Assembly: GCF_000332645.1 (NCBI RefSeq) | Contig: NZ_AMXN01000006.1 | Span: forward strand, 1-64,000 | Direction of reading: 5' to 3' | Length of the DNA: 64,000 nt | DNA from: Bacillus inaquosorum KCTC 13429 | Lineage (GTDB): Bacteria > Bacillota > Bacilli > Bacillales > Bacillaceae | In this document: in pieces, positions 27,528-36,208 of the stretch | Numbering within the stretch: position 1 is the stretch's first letter | Layout of the letters: each line of letters begins with the position of its first letter | Made by a program: the position numbers and the translations under genes | Notes under the pieces: model-generated | The model's input: only the letters and a program-made list of their open reading frames with translations | The model's database searches: none | Told to the model about the DNA's origin: nothing

Positions 27528-28740
27528 ACGTGTATTAGCCGTTCTCATGCTTTTGAGCGTCATTGTGCTGCCCGGCTGCTGGGATAAGCGGGAACTGACG
27601 GACCTTGCGATTATCTCGGCGATTGGCATTGATCGGACGAACGAAGGCAACTACGTGCTGCATCTTCAAATTATCAATCCCGGAAATGTTGCCGGCGGGC
27701 TGCAGGGCGGCGGTGCTGGAGACAGGCCGCCTATCTCGGTCTATTCCATTGAAGGTGACAATATGACGGAAGCACTCAGAAAAGCCTCCATGAAAGTATC
27801 CCGGCGGCTTTACTTTGCCCATACCAATCTGGTCGTGATCAGTGAAAAGCTGGCGAGAGAGGAAGGCTTGGATTTTGTGTTAGATAACCTTGACCGCGAT
27901 ACGGAATTTAGGACAACAGCGACAATGGTCGTTGCCCATAAGACAAAAGCGGAAAATATCGTAAAAATCCTGACGCCGATTGATAAAATTCCGTCAAATA
28001 AAGTCAATAAAACACTTGATTTTACGGAGGCGCAATACGGACGGGTGGTCAAAACCAATATTCAGGACGTCCTGAAAACACTTGCCATCACCACAAAAGC
28101 GCCGGTTATCCCGGGATATATGATGATTGGTGACGATAAAAAAGGAATCAGCATGGAAAACACGCAGGCGACAGATCCGAAAGCTATTCTTCAGGCAGAC
28201 GGTTTGGCGGTTTTTGATAAGTCAGGCCATTTAAAGTATTGGATTGAAGACAAGGAAAGCGTTGGAGCCGTCTGGCTTATGAATAAGGTTCAGCATACGT
28301 TTGTTAATGCTGACTGGGGCAAGACGAAGGACGCGGTCAGCTTACAAATCACCCATCAAACCACAAAGCTGGTACCTGAGATGCGGAACGGGCGTCCTCA
28401 CATCCACGTGCATGTGACAGTTGAAGGAATTATAGATGCTGTCAAATACCCTTTTCAATTGTCTAATCCAAAGGTACTGGCCGATATTGAAAAAGCTCTC
28501 AACAAAGAGCTGGAAAAGGAAATCAGCCATGCTGTGAAAAAGATCAAAAAGAACAAAATTGACTTTATCGGTTTTGGCGACACGATATATAGAAAGTATC
28601 CGAAGCAGTGGGAAAAAATGAAGGACACATGGGACAAAGAGTATTTGCCGGAACTGCCTGTCGATGTGAAGGCGGAGACGTATATCAGAAGAACGGGGTT
28701 GCGAAACAATCCACTCAGGCACCAGCTTAAAGGTGAGTAG
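27517..28740 (+). CDS. gerKC: Spore germinant receptor lipoprotein GerKC
   Basis: 407 residues. The signal peptide ends in a lipobox VLPGCWDKRE with lipidated Cys near residue 22, followed by the CWDxxEL motif that marks GerC subunits. The protein is anchored on the outside of the spore inner membrane and is needed for GerK function. It starts inside the end of gerKA after a GGGGATAAG site. Confidence 0.96.
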   Translation: MVRKRVLAVLMLLSVIVLPGCWDKRELTDLAIISAIGIDRTNEGNYVLHLQIINPGNVAGGLQGGGAGDRPPISVYSIEGDNMTEALRKASMKVSRRLYFAHTNLVVISEKLAREEGLDFVLDNLDRDTEFRTTATMVVAHKTKAENIVKILTPIDKIPSNKVNKTLDFTEAQYGRVVKTNIQDVLKTLAITTKAPVIPGYMMIGDDKKGISMENTQATDPKAILQADGLAVFDKSGHLKYWIEDKESVGAVWLMNKVQHTFVNADWGKTKDAVSLQITHQTTKLVPEMRNGRPHIHVHVTVEGIIDAVKYPFQLSNPKVLADIEKALNKELEKEISHAVKKIKKNKIDFIGFGDTIYRKYPKQWEKMKDTWDKEYLPELPVDVKAETYIRRTGLRNNPLRHQLKGE

Positions 28741-28764
28741 GGCTGGAGAAAGGGGAAATGGCAG

Positions 28765-29889
28765 ATGGAAAAAGCCAAAATCAGCATCAGGCAGCTGTTT
28801 GTCATGATTATCATTTTTGAGCTGGGCAGTGCCTTATTGATTACACCTGGATCAATGGCGGGCAGGGATGCTTGGATAGCAGTTCTATTGGGCTGTGGGG
28901 TCGGTTTGTTTCTTTACTATTTGTATCAAGGCATTTATCAATGTTACCCGGAATCTTCCCCGAAAGAATATATGGATGATATGCTGGGAACCAAGCTGAG
29001 CTGGCTGTTTTCATTTCTGTATATCCTGTACTTTGCCTATATTGCCGCCCGGGTGCTGCGTGACTTTGGGGAAATGCTGCTGACGTTTGCTTATCATGAT
29101 ACGCCGATTCTGATTGTGAATGCTTTATTAATGATTGTTAGCATATATGCCGTCAGAAAAGGAATTGAAGTGCTCGCCCGCGCGGCGGAGCTTCTTTTCG
29201 GAGCCATGTATTTACTGGGTGCGATCGGCCTCGTGCTAATTGTTGTTTCAGGTTCCATAGACCCGCAGAATTTAAAACCGGTTTTAGTAGATGGCATTCC
29301 TCCTGTCATTCACTCTGTTTTTACGCAGACCATGTACGTTCCGTTTGGTGAAGTCGTTTTATTCGTGATGATTTTCCCTTATCTTAATGACCGAAAAGAT
29401 GTGAAAAAAAAGGGGATGATCGCCATGGCCATCAGCGGATTGGTTGTGGCGCTTACCGTGGCGATTAATATCAGCGTACTTGATGTTGATCTTACACTCA
29501 GATCCCAGTTTCCGCTTTTAAGTACGATTCAGACGATCAAGGTTGAAGAATTTTTAGATCGACTCGATGTCTTTTTTATGCTGGCACTGATCATCGGCGG
29601 CTTCTTTAAGGTTAGCCTCTACTTATATGCAGTGGTGGTGGGCACGTCCACGCTTTTTAAGGAAAAGAACCCTTCTCAATTGGCTTATCCGATGGGACTG
29701 GGCATTTTAATTCTTTCTATTACGATCGCGACTAACTTTTCAGAGCATTTGAACGAAGGCCTGAAAGTGGTGCCGCTGTATATTCATTTGCCTTTTCAGG
29801 TATTGTTTCCGCTCTTTCTGTTTATTCTTGCCGTTTGGAAAAAGAAGCGAAGAGAGAAATCAAATGGATCGGGAAGAAAAAAACAATAA
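28765..29889 (+). CDS. gerKB: Spore germinant receptor subunit GerKB
   Basis: 374 residues with about 10 membrane helices. B subunits belong to the amino-acid/polyamine/organocation superfamily and hold the germinant pocket. The C-terminus is short and strongly basic (KKKRREKSNGSGRKKQ). It starts 24 bases after gerKC and a terminator follows its stop. Confidence 0.95.
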   Translation: MEKAKISIRQLFVMIIIFELGSALLITPGSMAGRDAWIAVLLGCGVGLFLYYLYQGIYQCYPESSPKEYMDDMLGTKLSWLFSFLYILYFAYIAARVLRDFGEMLLTFAYHDTPILIVNALLMIVSIYAVRKGIEVLARAAELLFGAMYLLGAIGLVLIVVSGSIDPQNLKPVLVDGIPPVIHSVFTQTMYVPFGEVVLFVMIFPYLNDRKDVKKKGMIAMAISGLVVALTVAINISVLDVDLTLRSQFPLLSTIQTIKVEEFLDRLDVFFMLALIIGGFFKVSLYLYAVVVGTSTLFKEKNPSQLAYPMGLGILILSITIATNFSEHLNEGLKVVPLYIHLPFQVLFPLFLFILAVWKKKRREKSNGSGRKKQ

Positions 29890-29923
29890 AAAGAGCGGGG
29901 GGATGCAGCCGCCGCTCTTTTTA
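29888..29923 (+). terminator. Terminator of the gerK operon
   Basis: AAAAAGAGCGG and CCGCTCTTTTT pair around a GC-rich loop and a T run follows. A second hairpin at 29956-29990 (GCGCC.. with ..GGCGC, then TTTT) lies between this and the end of yclH. Confidence 0.85.
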
Positions 29924-29991
29924 TGTTCACTTCTATATAAAAGGGGGATATAGGTTGCGCCCCTGTCTGCACTGGCAGAGGCGCGCTTTTG

Positions 29992-30672
29992 TTATACGAC
30001 TGCGACGTTTTCCTTCACAGTAAAGCTTCCTCTTGAAAGTCTGATGTTGATGTCCGATACTTTTGCAATTTGCTCATCGTGCGTCACCATGATGACGCAT
30101 TTATTTTCCTTGTGCGCCAGATCTTGAAAGAGGCGTACGATTTCTTTTGATGTATCTTCATCAAGGTTTCCGGTCGGTTCATCGGCTACGATGAGATCCG
30201 TGTCACAGCAGAAAGCTCTTGTAATGGATACCCGCTGCTGCTGTCCGCCGCTCAGTGTCAGCACTTTTTGCCGGGCTTGTTTTTCGTTGATGCCGACCTT
30301 CTGCAGCATTTCCAGCGCATACGCTTCCTTGTCCTTTTCTTTAGAACCTGTGATTTCCATGGCGGTTGTGACATTCTGCAGAGCCGTCATATATGGAAGC
30401 AGGTTGTACGCCTGAAAGACAATTGATACATATTGATTTCTGAAATTTGTTAAGCCGATTTTGGAAACAGCTTTCCCGTCGTAAAGGATGGTTCCTTCTT
30501 TTGGCGCGTCTAGTCCGCCTGCCAGAGACAGGAAAGTGGTTTTTCCTGTCCCTGATGTGCCGACGATTGTATAGAATTTTCCTTTTTGAAAGCTGATGTT
30601 GATATCCTGAAACAATGGCTGGCTTTTGTCTTTATACCAGTAGCCGACTTGTTGAAATTCTAATAAGCTCAT
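29992..30672 (-). CDS. yclH: ABC transporter ATP-binding protein YclH
   Basis: 226 residues of the MacB/LolD-like class. Walker A GTSGTGKTTF (near residue 39), signature [15 protein letters not shown] (near 137), Walker B DLIVADEPTGNLDE and switch VTHD are intact. It pairs with the FtsX-like permease YclI. The substrate is unknown. The operon yclHI faces the two-component genes yclJK and is thought to be under YclJ control. Confidence 0.92.
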   Translation of the reverse strand: MSLLEFQQVGYWYKDKSQPLFQDINISFQKGKFYTIVGTSGTGKTTFLSLAGGLDAPKEGTILYDGKAVSKIGLTNFRNQYVSIVFQAYNLLPYMTALQNVTTAMEITGSKEKDKEAYALEMLQKVGINEKQARQKVLTLSGGQQQRVSITRAFCCDTDLIVADEPTGNLDEDTSKEIVRLFQDLAHKENKCVIMVTHDEQIAKVSDINIRLSRGSFTVKENVAVV

Positions 30673-30687
30673 AAGTTTCGCCTCTTT

Positions 30688-32148
30688 CTATTCCTGTTTT
30701 GTCAATATCGTTTTCGGATGGAGCCGCAGTACTGAAATTGACGGCAGCAATGTTGCGATGATGGCGATGAAGATGCCGATTCCGCCAAGAACAAGCATGT
30801 CGTTCATAGAAACCGCAACGTTCAGTGAATCAATGACATCTACGTTTGCTGAGCTGTGTCCGAACATTCCGCCGCCCATGCCGCCACCGCCGCCGGGCAT
30901 TTGTCCGCTAGCGGTTTGTGTTGAATCAGTTGATGAACTGATCTGCTGGGATAAAAGCTGATTTCCGAGCTGGTTTGCAACTAGATTTCCCGTCAATGAT
31001 GCAATGCCGATCGCGATAACGGCTACGATCAGAATTTCAGTTAAGAACTGTCCGATCAGTTTCCAGCGTTTTTCACCGATCGCCATTAACACGCCCATCT
31101 CATATTTGCGCTCTCTGATAGACATCATGACAATCAGGCCAAGAATGACAGCGCCTGCCACTGACACAAGATACACGACGTTTTTAGAAAAAGAAGCTAC
31201 ATTTTCGATCGGGCCGACCATTTGCTGATAAAGCTGATCGTTTGTATTCAAAGTGAATGTATCAAAATCAATCGCTGTTTTCTTCGCTGCTTTTACGAAG
31301 GCATCGATATTTTTCGCATCATCCATATAGTAAACGGCTGAGTCAATCGTATTTTTATAGTCGTCACCTTTCAGCGCTGCTGTTGCTGTGTAAGGTGTGT
31401 AAAGCTTGTTATAAGGATTTAGAAAAGAGAAATTCTGGGCTTGGTCATCGCCTGAAGACGTTGTTTTATAGATACCGACAATCTTCAGCTTTACCGTTGT
31501 ATCTTCATCCGTGGCTGATTCAATTGTGATCGAATCGCCAACGCTTAAATCATTTTCTTCCGCTAATGTTTCATTGATCACTGTTACTTTTTTGCCGACA
31601 TCTGATTTTGTAATCGCGCGTCCGTCTGTGATTTTTGAATTTCCGTCAGAGAAATCATCGACTAACGCTGTACTGATGACACCTTCGATAGAAAGATCGG
31701 CTTGAACCATTTGCGGTCCGCCTTGGCCGCCGCCTTGGCTGTTTTTAGCATTTGAGCTTGAACTGCTTGAGCTGGAATCACTTGAACTAGAGCTTTCAAT
31801 CGCATCAAAGTTTCCTGCGTTGGCTGAAGCTGATGTGGTGTAGTTGTAGCTCTTCACATGATCAAGTGTTGCAAGCTTATTCGCATCAGATACTTTGATC
31901 GGTGTTGATTCGAAGCTGCGTTTTTCTCCGCTGTCCTGCTGTTTTTCCATTTGCTTTTGGCGGTCAACCTGGAGCGTCACGCTTCCGCCGAGCTCCTGTC
32001 TGGCCAGTTCGCTTGATTTTTGTGCTGCCGACTGGATTGTGAGGCCTGACAGAACAAAGACACATATGACTGTAAACACAAATAATTGTAATAACGTTTT
32101 TCCCTTTTTAGCCTTCATATTCCAAAAGGCCCGTTTGATAAAGTTCAT
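30688..32148 (-). CDS. yclI: FtsX-family ABC permease YclI
   Basis: 486 residues. One N-terminal helix (about 16-37), a large outer MacB-type domain, then three C-terminal helices (about 325-347, 368-388, 455-475). Two low-complexity stretches stand out in the outer part: a serine run near residues 117-132 and a Gly/Met-rich segment near 415-430 (QMPGGGGGMGGG). Such permeases with YclH-type ATPases export peptides or work by mechanotransmission rather than import. First gene of the yclI-yclH operon, after GGAGGAACATAA. Confidence 0.92.
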   Translation of the reverse strand: MNFIKRAFWNMKAKKGKTLLQLFVFTVICVFVLSGLTIQSAAQKSSELARQELGGSVTLQVDRQKQMEKQQDSGEKRSFESTPIKVSDANKLATLDHVKSYNYTTSASANAGNFDAIESSSSSDSSSSSSSSNAKNSQGGGQGGPQMVQADLSIEGVISTALVDDFSDGNSKITDGRAITKSDVGKKVTVINETLAEENDLSVGDSITIESATDEDTTVKLKIVGIYKTTSSGDDQAQNFSFLNPYNKLYTPYTATAALKGDDYKNTIDSAVYYMDDAKNIDAFVKAAKKTAIDFDTFTLNTNDQLYQQMVGPIENVASFSKNVVYLVSVAGAVILGLIVMMSIRERKYEMGVLMAIGEKRWKLIGQFLTEILIVAVIAIGIASLTGNLVANQLGNQLLSQQISSSTDSTQTASGQMPGGGGGMGGGMFGHSSANVDVIDSLNVAVSMNDMLVLGGIGIFIAIIATLLPSISVLRLHPKTILTKQE

Positions 32149-32229
32149 TTATGTTCCTCCGTATAGGTATTTATATTGTTAAGACCGCCTGTGGGGCGGC
32201 CCGCTTGTTGATAAAGTAATAGTAGTCCA

Positions 32230-32251
32230 AAGGTATGAAAAAAGTATGAAC
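32230..32251 (-). promoter_or_regulatory. Direct-repeat operator candidate for response regulator YclJ
   Basis: Read on the minus strand, TTCATAC occurs twice with an 11-base period, each followed by a T-rich stretch. OmpR-type regulators bind such head-to-tail repeats as dimers, and the TTCATA-N-TTT pattern agrees with the YclJ motif I remember from the literature. It lies about 85 bases upstream of yclI. Confidence 0.6.
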
Positions 32252-32359
32252 AATCTATTTCTAGTTGATTAAATAAAAACTAACAATTGTGAAACACAAA
32301 TTCTTCTGTATAAAATGGTGCTATTATATAAAAAAGCATCAAAACAACCGGAGGATACA

Positions 32360-33043
32360 ATGAAAATATTAATGATAGAAGATAATGTTAGTGTATGTAC
32401 GATGACGGAGATGTTCTTTTTTAAGGAAGGTTTTGAAGCGGAATTCGTTCATGACGGGTTAGAGGGATATCAGCGTTTTACGGAAGAAAATTGGGACCTG
32501 ATCATTTTGGATATTATGCTTCCATCCATGGACGGCGTGACCATCTGCAGAAAAATAAGAGAGACAAGCACGGTGCCGATTATCATGCTGACTGCCAAAG
32601 ACACTGAATCAGATCAGGTCATCGGTTTTGAGATGGGAGCGGACGATTATGTCACGAAGCCGTTCAGTCCGCTGACATTGGTTGCCCGCATTAAAGCCGT
32701 CATCAGAAGATATCAGGCGACAGGCAAAGCGGTCATTGATGAAGATTTGATCGAGTCGGAATGCTTTACCATTAATAAGAAAACGAGAGAAGTATTTTTA
32801 AACGGAGAGCCTGTAGAAAACCTCACGCCGAAGGAATTCGATCTGCTGTACTACCTTGTCCAAAACCCGCGGCAGGTGTTCTCCAGAGAACAGCTGCTTG
32901 AGCAGGTATGGGGCTATCAGTTCTACGGAGATGAGCGAACGGTTGATGTTCATATTAAACGGCTGCGGAAAAAGCTTGCCAGCGAAGACAAGCCTTTCCT
33001 ATATACGGTGTGGGGAGTAGGGTATAAATTTGATGAAGATTAA
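32360..33043 (+). CDS. yclJ: OmpR-type response regulator YclJ
   Basis: 227 residues from the ATG at 32360 after CCGGAGGATACA. The receiver domain (about 1-115) has the acidic pocket (IEDN), the phosphorylated Asp near residue 51 in DLIILDIMLPSMDG, and the TAKD and TKPFSP motifs. The winged-helix DNA-binding domain (about 130-225) ends in GVGYKFDED. It is known to be induced under oxygen limitation through ResD. It overlaps yclK by 11 bases. Confidence 0.94.
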   Translation: MKILMIEDNVSVCTMTEMFFFKEGFEAEFVHDGLEGYQRFTEENWDLIILDIMLPSMDGVTICRKIRETSTVPIIMLTAKDTESDQVIGFEMGADDYVTKPFSPLTLVARIKAVIRRYQATGKAVIDEDLIESECFTINKKTREVFLNGEPVENLTPKEFDLLYYLVQNPRQVFSREQLLEQVWGYQFYGDERTVDVHIKRLRKKLASEDKPFLYTVWGVGYKFDED

Positions 33044-34445
33044 ATATTTATATCAGCTGCTGCTGAGCCATATCAGCATTTTGCTTTTAGCGTTTGTCAT
33101 TATCATTTCTCTGTTTTCCCACTTTGTGAAAGAGTTTGCCTATCAAAACAAAGTAGAGGAATTGACATCATATGCGGTACAGATCGCAAACGAATTCCAA
33201 GGCGGCCAGGTTGATATGCACAGGCTGTACCCGTATCAGGATTTGCTGAGCACAAGAAAGACACAGTTTATGCTTTTTGATGAAAAGCAGCGTCCTTATT
33301 TCATGCCCGAAGGTTTTCCGCCAAGGGAAAAGCTGAAGAAATCAGAATGGAATAAGCTGAAAAAAGGGCAGACTGTCATGATCAGAGCTGATGGCCGTTT
33401 TGATGATGAAGTGTCCCTTGTGGCGCAGCCTATTTTTGTTCAGAACGAATTTAAAGGCGCCGTTCTGCTGATTTCTCCGATCAGCGGTGTTGAACAGATG
33501 GTCAATCAGGTCAATCTCTACATGTTTTACGCTGTGATCAGCACACTTGTGATTACCATTCTCGTCAGCTGGCTTCTGTCCAAATTCCATGTGAAACGGA
33601 TTGAAAAGCTGAGAGAAGCGACAGATAAAGTGGCTTCCGGCGATTATGATATCCACTTGGAAAACAGCTACGGTGACGAAATCGGCGTGCTGGTGTCTGA
33701 CTTTAATATCATGGCGAAAAAATTAAAGCAATCAAGAGATGAAATCGATCGACTTGAGAAGCGGAGAAGGCAGTTTATCGCTGATGTGTCTCATGAGTTA
33801 AGGACACCGCTGACGACGATCAACGGTTTGGTTGAAGGGCTGAACAGCCATACGATTCCTGAGGATAAGAAGGAAAAATGCTTCTCGCTCATCAGTGAGG
33901 AAACGAAGCGAATGCTGCGGCTCGTAAAAGAAAATCTGGATTATGAAAAAATCAGATCCCAGCAAATTACCTTGAACAAGCTCGATGTTCCGCTGATCGA
34001 GGTTTTCGAAATTGTGAAAGAGCACTTGGAACAGCAGGCGGAAGAAAAGAAAAACAAGCTGACGATTCAGGTAGAGGATAACATTATCGTCCATGCCGAT
34101 TATGACCGGTTAATTCAAATTCTCGTCAACATTACGAAAAACAGCATCCAATTTACGCAAAACGGCAACATTTGGCTGCGCGGAATAGAAGGATATAAAG
34201 AGACGATTATCGAAATTGAAGATACGGGAATCGGCATTTCAAAAGAGGATATTGAGCATATTTGGGAGCGGTTCTACAAGGCTGATATTTCAAGAACGAA
34301 TACGGCATACGGGGAATACGGACTTGGTCTCTCCATCGTCAAGCAGCTCGTTGAAATGCATCAGGGCACAGTAGAAATCAAGAGTGAAGAAGGAAAAGGC
34401 ACGAAATTCATCATCCGCCTTCCTTTAACGGCAAAACAGCAATAA
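33033..34445 (+). CDS. yclK: Sensor histidine kinase YclK
   Basis: 470 residues from the ATG. Two membrane helices (about 9-32 and 165-185) enclose an extracytoplasmic sensor domain of about 130 residues; a HAMP linker (about 186-240), the H box FIADVSHELRTPLTT with the phospho-accepting His near residue 252, and the N, G1 and G2 boxes (NITKNSIQF, DTGIGI, GLGLSIV) follow. It phosphorylates YclJ. Signal unknown. Confidence 0.94.
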   Translation: MKIKYLYQLLLSHISILLLAFVIIISLFSHFVKEFAYQNKVEELTSYAVQIANEFQGGQVDMHRLYPYQDLLSTRKTQFMLFDEKQRPYFMPEGFPPREKLKKSEWNKLKKGQTVMIRADGRFDDEVSLVAQPIFVQNEFKGAVLLISPISGVEQMVNQVNLYMFYAVISTLVITILVSWLLSKFHVKRIEKLREATDKVASGDYDIHLENSYGDEIGVLVSDFNIMAKKLKQSRDEIDRLEKRRRQFIADVSHELRTPLTTINGLVEGLNSHTIPEDKKEKCFSLISEETKRMLRLVKENLDYEKIRSQQITLNKLDVPLIEVFEIVKEHLEQQAEEKKNKLTIQVEDNIIVHADYDRLIQILVNITKNSIQFTQNGNIWLRGIEGYKETIIEIEDTGIGISKEDIEHIWERFYKADISRTNTAYGEYGLGLSIVKQLVEMHQGTVEIKSEEGKGTKFIIRLPLTAKQQ

Positions 34446-34451
34446 CATTCA

Positions 34452-34487
34452 GGGCGGCGGCATCGTCAAATGCAGCCGCCTTTTTTG
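34452..34487 (+). terminator. Terminator after yclK
   Basis: GGCGGC and GCCGCC arms, extended by GCAT and ATGC, are followed by TTTTTT a few bases after the yclK stop. Confidence 0.8.
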
Positions 34488-34504
34488 CACATCGCTTCGG
34501 TTTA

Positions 34505-34542
34505 TTGCGTGCTCCCGAAACAAAGATTGCGTGTTTTTCGGG
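34505..34542 (+). promoter_or_regulatory. ComA-type boxes upstream of rapC
   Basis: TTGCGT-N4-CCGAAA at 34505-34520 matches the ComA dyad TTGCGG-N4-CCGCAA with two changes. A second copy, TTGCGT-N4-TTCGGG, starts at 34527, 22 bases further (two helical turns). An extended -10 (TGATAAAAT, 34562-34570) follows at the right distance. ComA is known to activate rapC, and RapC in turn restrains ComA. Confidence 0.7.
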
Positions 34543-34607
34543 TCGGGACGGCCTGTAAACATGATAAAATATGACATAAACAGTTTTTGATGGGAGAGGG
34601 TGAAGGA

Positions 34608-35756
34608 ATGAAGAGCGGGGTAATTCCTTCTTCAGCGGTCGGTCAAAAAATTAACGAATGGTACAAATATATCCGGACATTCAGCGTACCGGATGCCGAA
34701 GTGTTAAAAGCTGAAATCCAGCAGGAACTGAAACACATGCAGCACGATTCCAACTTGCTGCTCTATTATTCACTAATGGAATTCCGCCACCAGCTTATGC
34801 TTGATTATCTAGAGCCGTTAGAGAAATTAAATATCGAAGACCAGCCAAGCCTGTCTGAATTATCAAGAAACATCGACAGCAACCAGGCAGATCTCAAAGG
34901 GCTGCTCGACTATTATGTGAATTTTTTCCGCGGGATGTATGAGTTTGATAAGCGGGAATTTATTTCTGCCATTACATATTATAAACAGGCGGAGAAAAAG
35001 CTTTCCTTTGTTGCAGACCATATTGAACGGGCTGAATTCTATTTTAAAATCGCGGAAGCTTATTATTATATGAAGCAAACATACTTTTCACTGATCAATA
35101 TAAAAAACGCCTATGAAATTTATGTGGAGCAGGAAACCTATAATGTGAGAATTATTCAATGCCATTTCGTATTCGGGGTCAACCTGATGGATGAAAGGAA
35201 TTTCGAACAAGCCGCACGCCATTTCAAATTGGCGCTCGAAATGGCCGAAGTAGAACAAAAAGCCCAGCTGGTTGGAAGAGCATACTACAATCTTGGGTTA
35301 TGCTATTACAACCAAGAGCTTCTTGACCCTGCCATTGACTACTTTGAAAAATCGGTTTCCACGTTTGAAAGCAGCAGAATCATCAATTCGCTGCCGCAAG
35401 CCTATTTTTTAATCACCCTGATTTATTATAAACGGGGAAAACATGATAAAGCTTCGGAATATCACAAGCGGGGCTATGAATATGCTAAAGAAACAGACGA
35501 TGCAGACTACGCGGTAAAATTCGAGTTTTTGCAATCCCTATATCAGGATCAGCCCAATGAAGAAGGAATCGAACGATGTTTCCATTACTTAAAAAATAAA
35601 AATATGTACGCTGATATAGAGGATTTAGCCCTAGAAGTAGCAAAATACTACTATGAACAAAAATGGTTCAAACTGTCTGCTTCCTACTTTCTAAAAGTTG
35701 AAGAGGCAAGAAAACAAATACAAAGGAGTGAAGGTTTGTATGAAATTGAAATCTAA
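34608..35756 (+). CDS. rapC: Response regulator aspartate phosphatase family protein RapC
   Basis: 382 residues from the ATG at 34608 (site GGTGAAGG). An N-terminal helical bundle (about 1-70) and linker are followed by seven TPR-type repeats (for example EFISAITYYKQAEKKL, RAYYNLGLCYYN, QAYFLITLIYYKRGKHDKA described by position near 107, 227 and 267). RapC binds ComA and blocks its contact with DNA; the PhrC pentapeptide CSF binds the TPR groove and releases ComA. This connects the locus with srfA at the start of the window. Its last 17 bases overlap phrC. Confidence 0.96.
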   Translation: MKSGVIPSSAVGQKINEWYKYIRTFSVPDAEVLKAEIQQELKHMQHDSNLLLYYSLMEFRHQLMLDYLEPLEKLNIEDQPSLSELSRNIDSNQADLKGLLDYYVNFFRGMYEFDKREFISAITYYKQAEKKLSFVADHIERAEFYFKIAEAYYYMKQTYFSLINIKNAYEIYVEQETYNVRIIQCHFVFGVNLMDERNFEQAARHFKLALEMAEVEQKAQLVGRAYYNLGLCYYNQELLDPAIDYFEKSVSTFESSRIINSLPQAYFLITLIYYKRGKHDKASEYHKRGYEYAKETDDADYAVKFEFLQSLYQDQPNEEGIERCFHYLKNKNMYADIEDLALEVAKYYYEQKWFKLSASYFLKVEEARKQIQRSEGLYEIEI

Positions 35757-35862
35757 GTTGTTTGTTATTTGTTTGGCCGCAGCCGCGATTTTTACAGTGG
35801 CTGGCGTTTCTGCTAACGCCGAATCACTCGACTTTCATGTAACGGAAAGAGGAATGACGTAA
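35740..35862 (+). CDS. phrC: Competence and sporulation factor precursor PhrC
   Basis: 40 codons, too short for many gene finders. A signal peptide (MKLKSKLFVICLAAAAIF, then ANA) is followed by a short acidic pro region and ends with ERGMT, which is the mature CSF pentapeptide of B. subtilis. The precursor is secreted, trimmed, and the peptide returns through the Opp oligopeptide permease to inhibit RapC. The start ATG lies inside the 3' end of rapC after AAAGGAGTGAAGG. A sigma-H promoter inside rapC is known for this gene, but I could not place it with confidence. Confidence 0.97.
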   Translation: MKLKSKLFVICLAAAAIFTVAGVSANAESLDFHVTERGMT

Positions 35863-35866
35863 GAAC

Positions 35867-35903
35867 CAGCCCCTTCTCATCAAGAGAAGGGGTGTTTCTT
35901 TTT
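35867..35903 (+). terminator. Terminator after phrC
   Basis: CCCCTTCTC and GAGAAGGGG pair around a five-base loop and TTTCTTTTTT follows. It ends the rapC-phrC transcript. Confidence 0.88.
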
Positions 35904-35957
35904 TAATCAGCGCCGCAAGAGGTAGAGCTTACGGCGCCCGCAGAGACGGTCAGCTGC

Positions 35958-36065
35958 TTAGTAGCTGCCGAAAAACGCAGTCCCTACGATAATCAAAAGA
36001 ATAAACAATACAACGATTAAAGCGAAAGAACTGCCGTAACCGCCGCCGTTAGAGTATCCTGACAT
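35958..36065 (-). CDS. YjcZ/YczM-like 35-residue membrane peptide
   Basis: The ATG at 36065 follows a strong GGGAGGTGAAACC ribosome site. The product starts [11 protein letters not shown], continues with a hydrophobic helix (residues about 14-30, [15 protein letters not shown]) and ends FFGSY. This is the pattern of the YjcZ family of small sporulation membrane proteins. In strain 168 I remember two such genes, yczM and yczN, at this place; here I find only one. A CATATCTTA element at about 36095-36103 on the minus strand resembles the -10 of mother-cell sigma factors (sigma-E/K). Function unknown. Confidence 0.85.
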   Translation of the reverse strand: MSGYSNGGGYGSSFALIVVLFILLIIVGTAFFGSY

Positions 36066-36177
36066 AAGGTTTCACCTCCCTATGAAGGATACTATAAGAT
36101 ATGCAGAAACGATCAGCTTGGCAGGGATAATAGTGGACAAGAAAAAAATTGAACAATTCGGCTAGACTGAGGTGATA

Positions 36178-36208
36178 TAAAAAAAAGCGGGCGCTGCCGC
36201 CCGCTTTT
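36178..36208 (-). terminator. Terminator of thrD
   Basis: AAAAGCGGGCG and CGCCCGCTTTT pair around a small loop, and on the minus strand a run of eight T follows. It begins at the stop codon of the aspartokinase gene. Confidence 0.85.

Noticed and set aside
29956..29990. GC-rich hairpin between gerKB and yclH as a non-coding RNA
   Set aside because: It is a simple stem with a T run right after the gerK terminator and is explained as a backup terminator.
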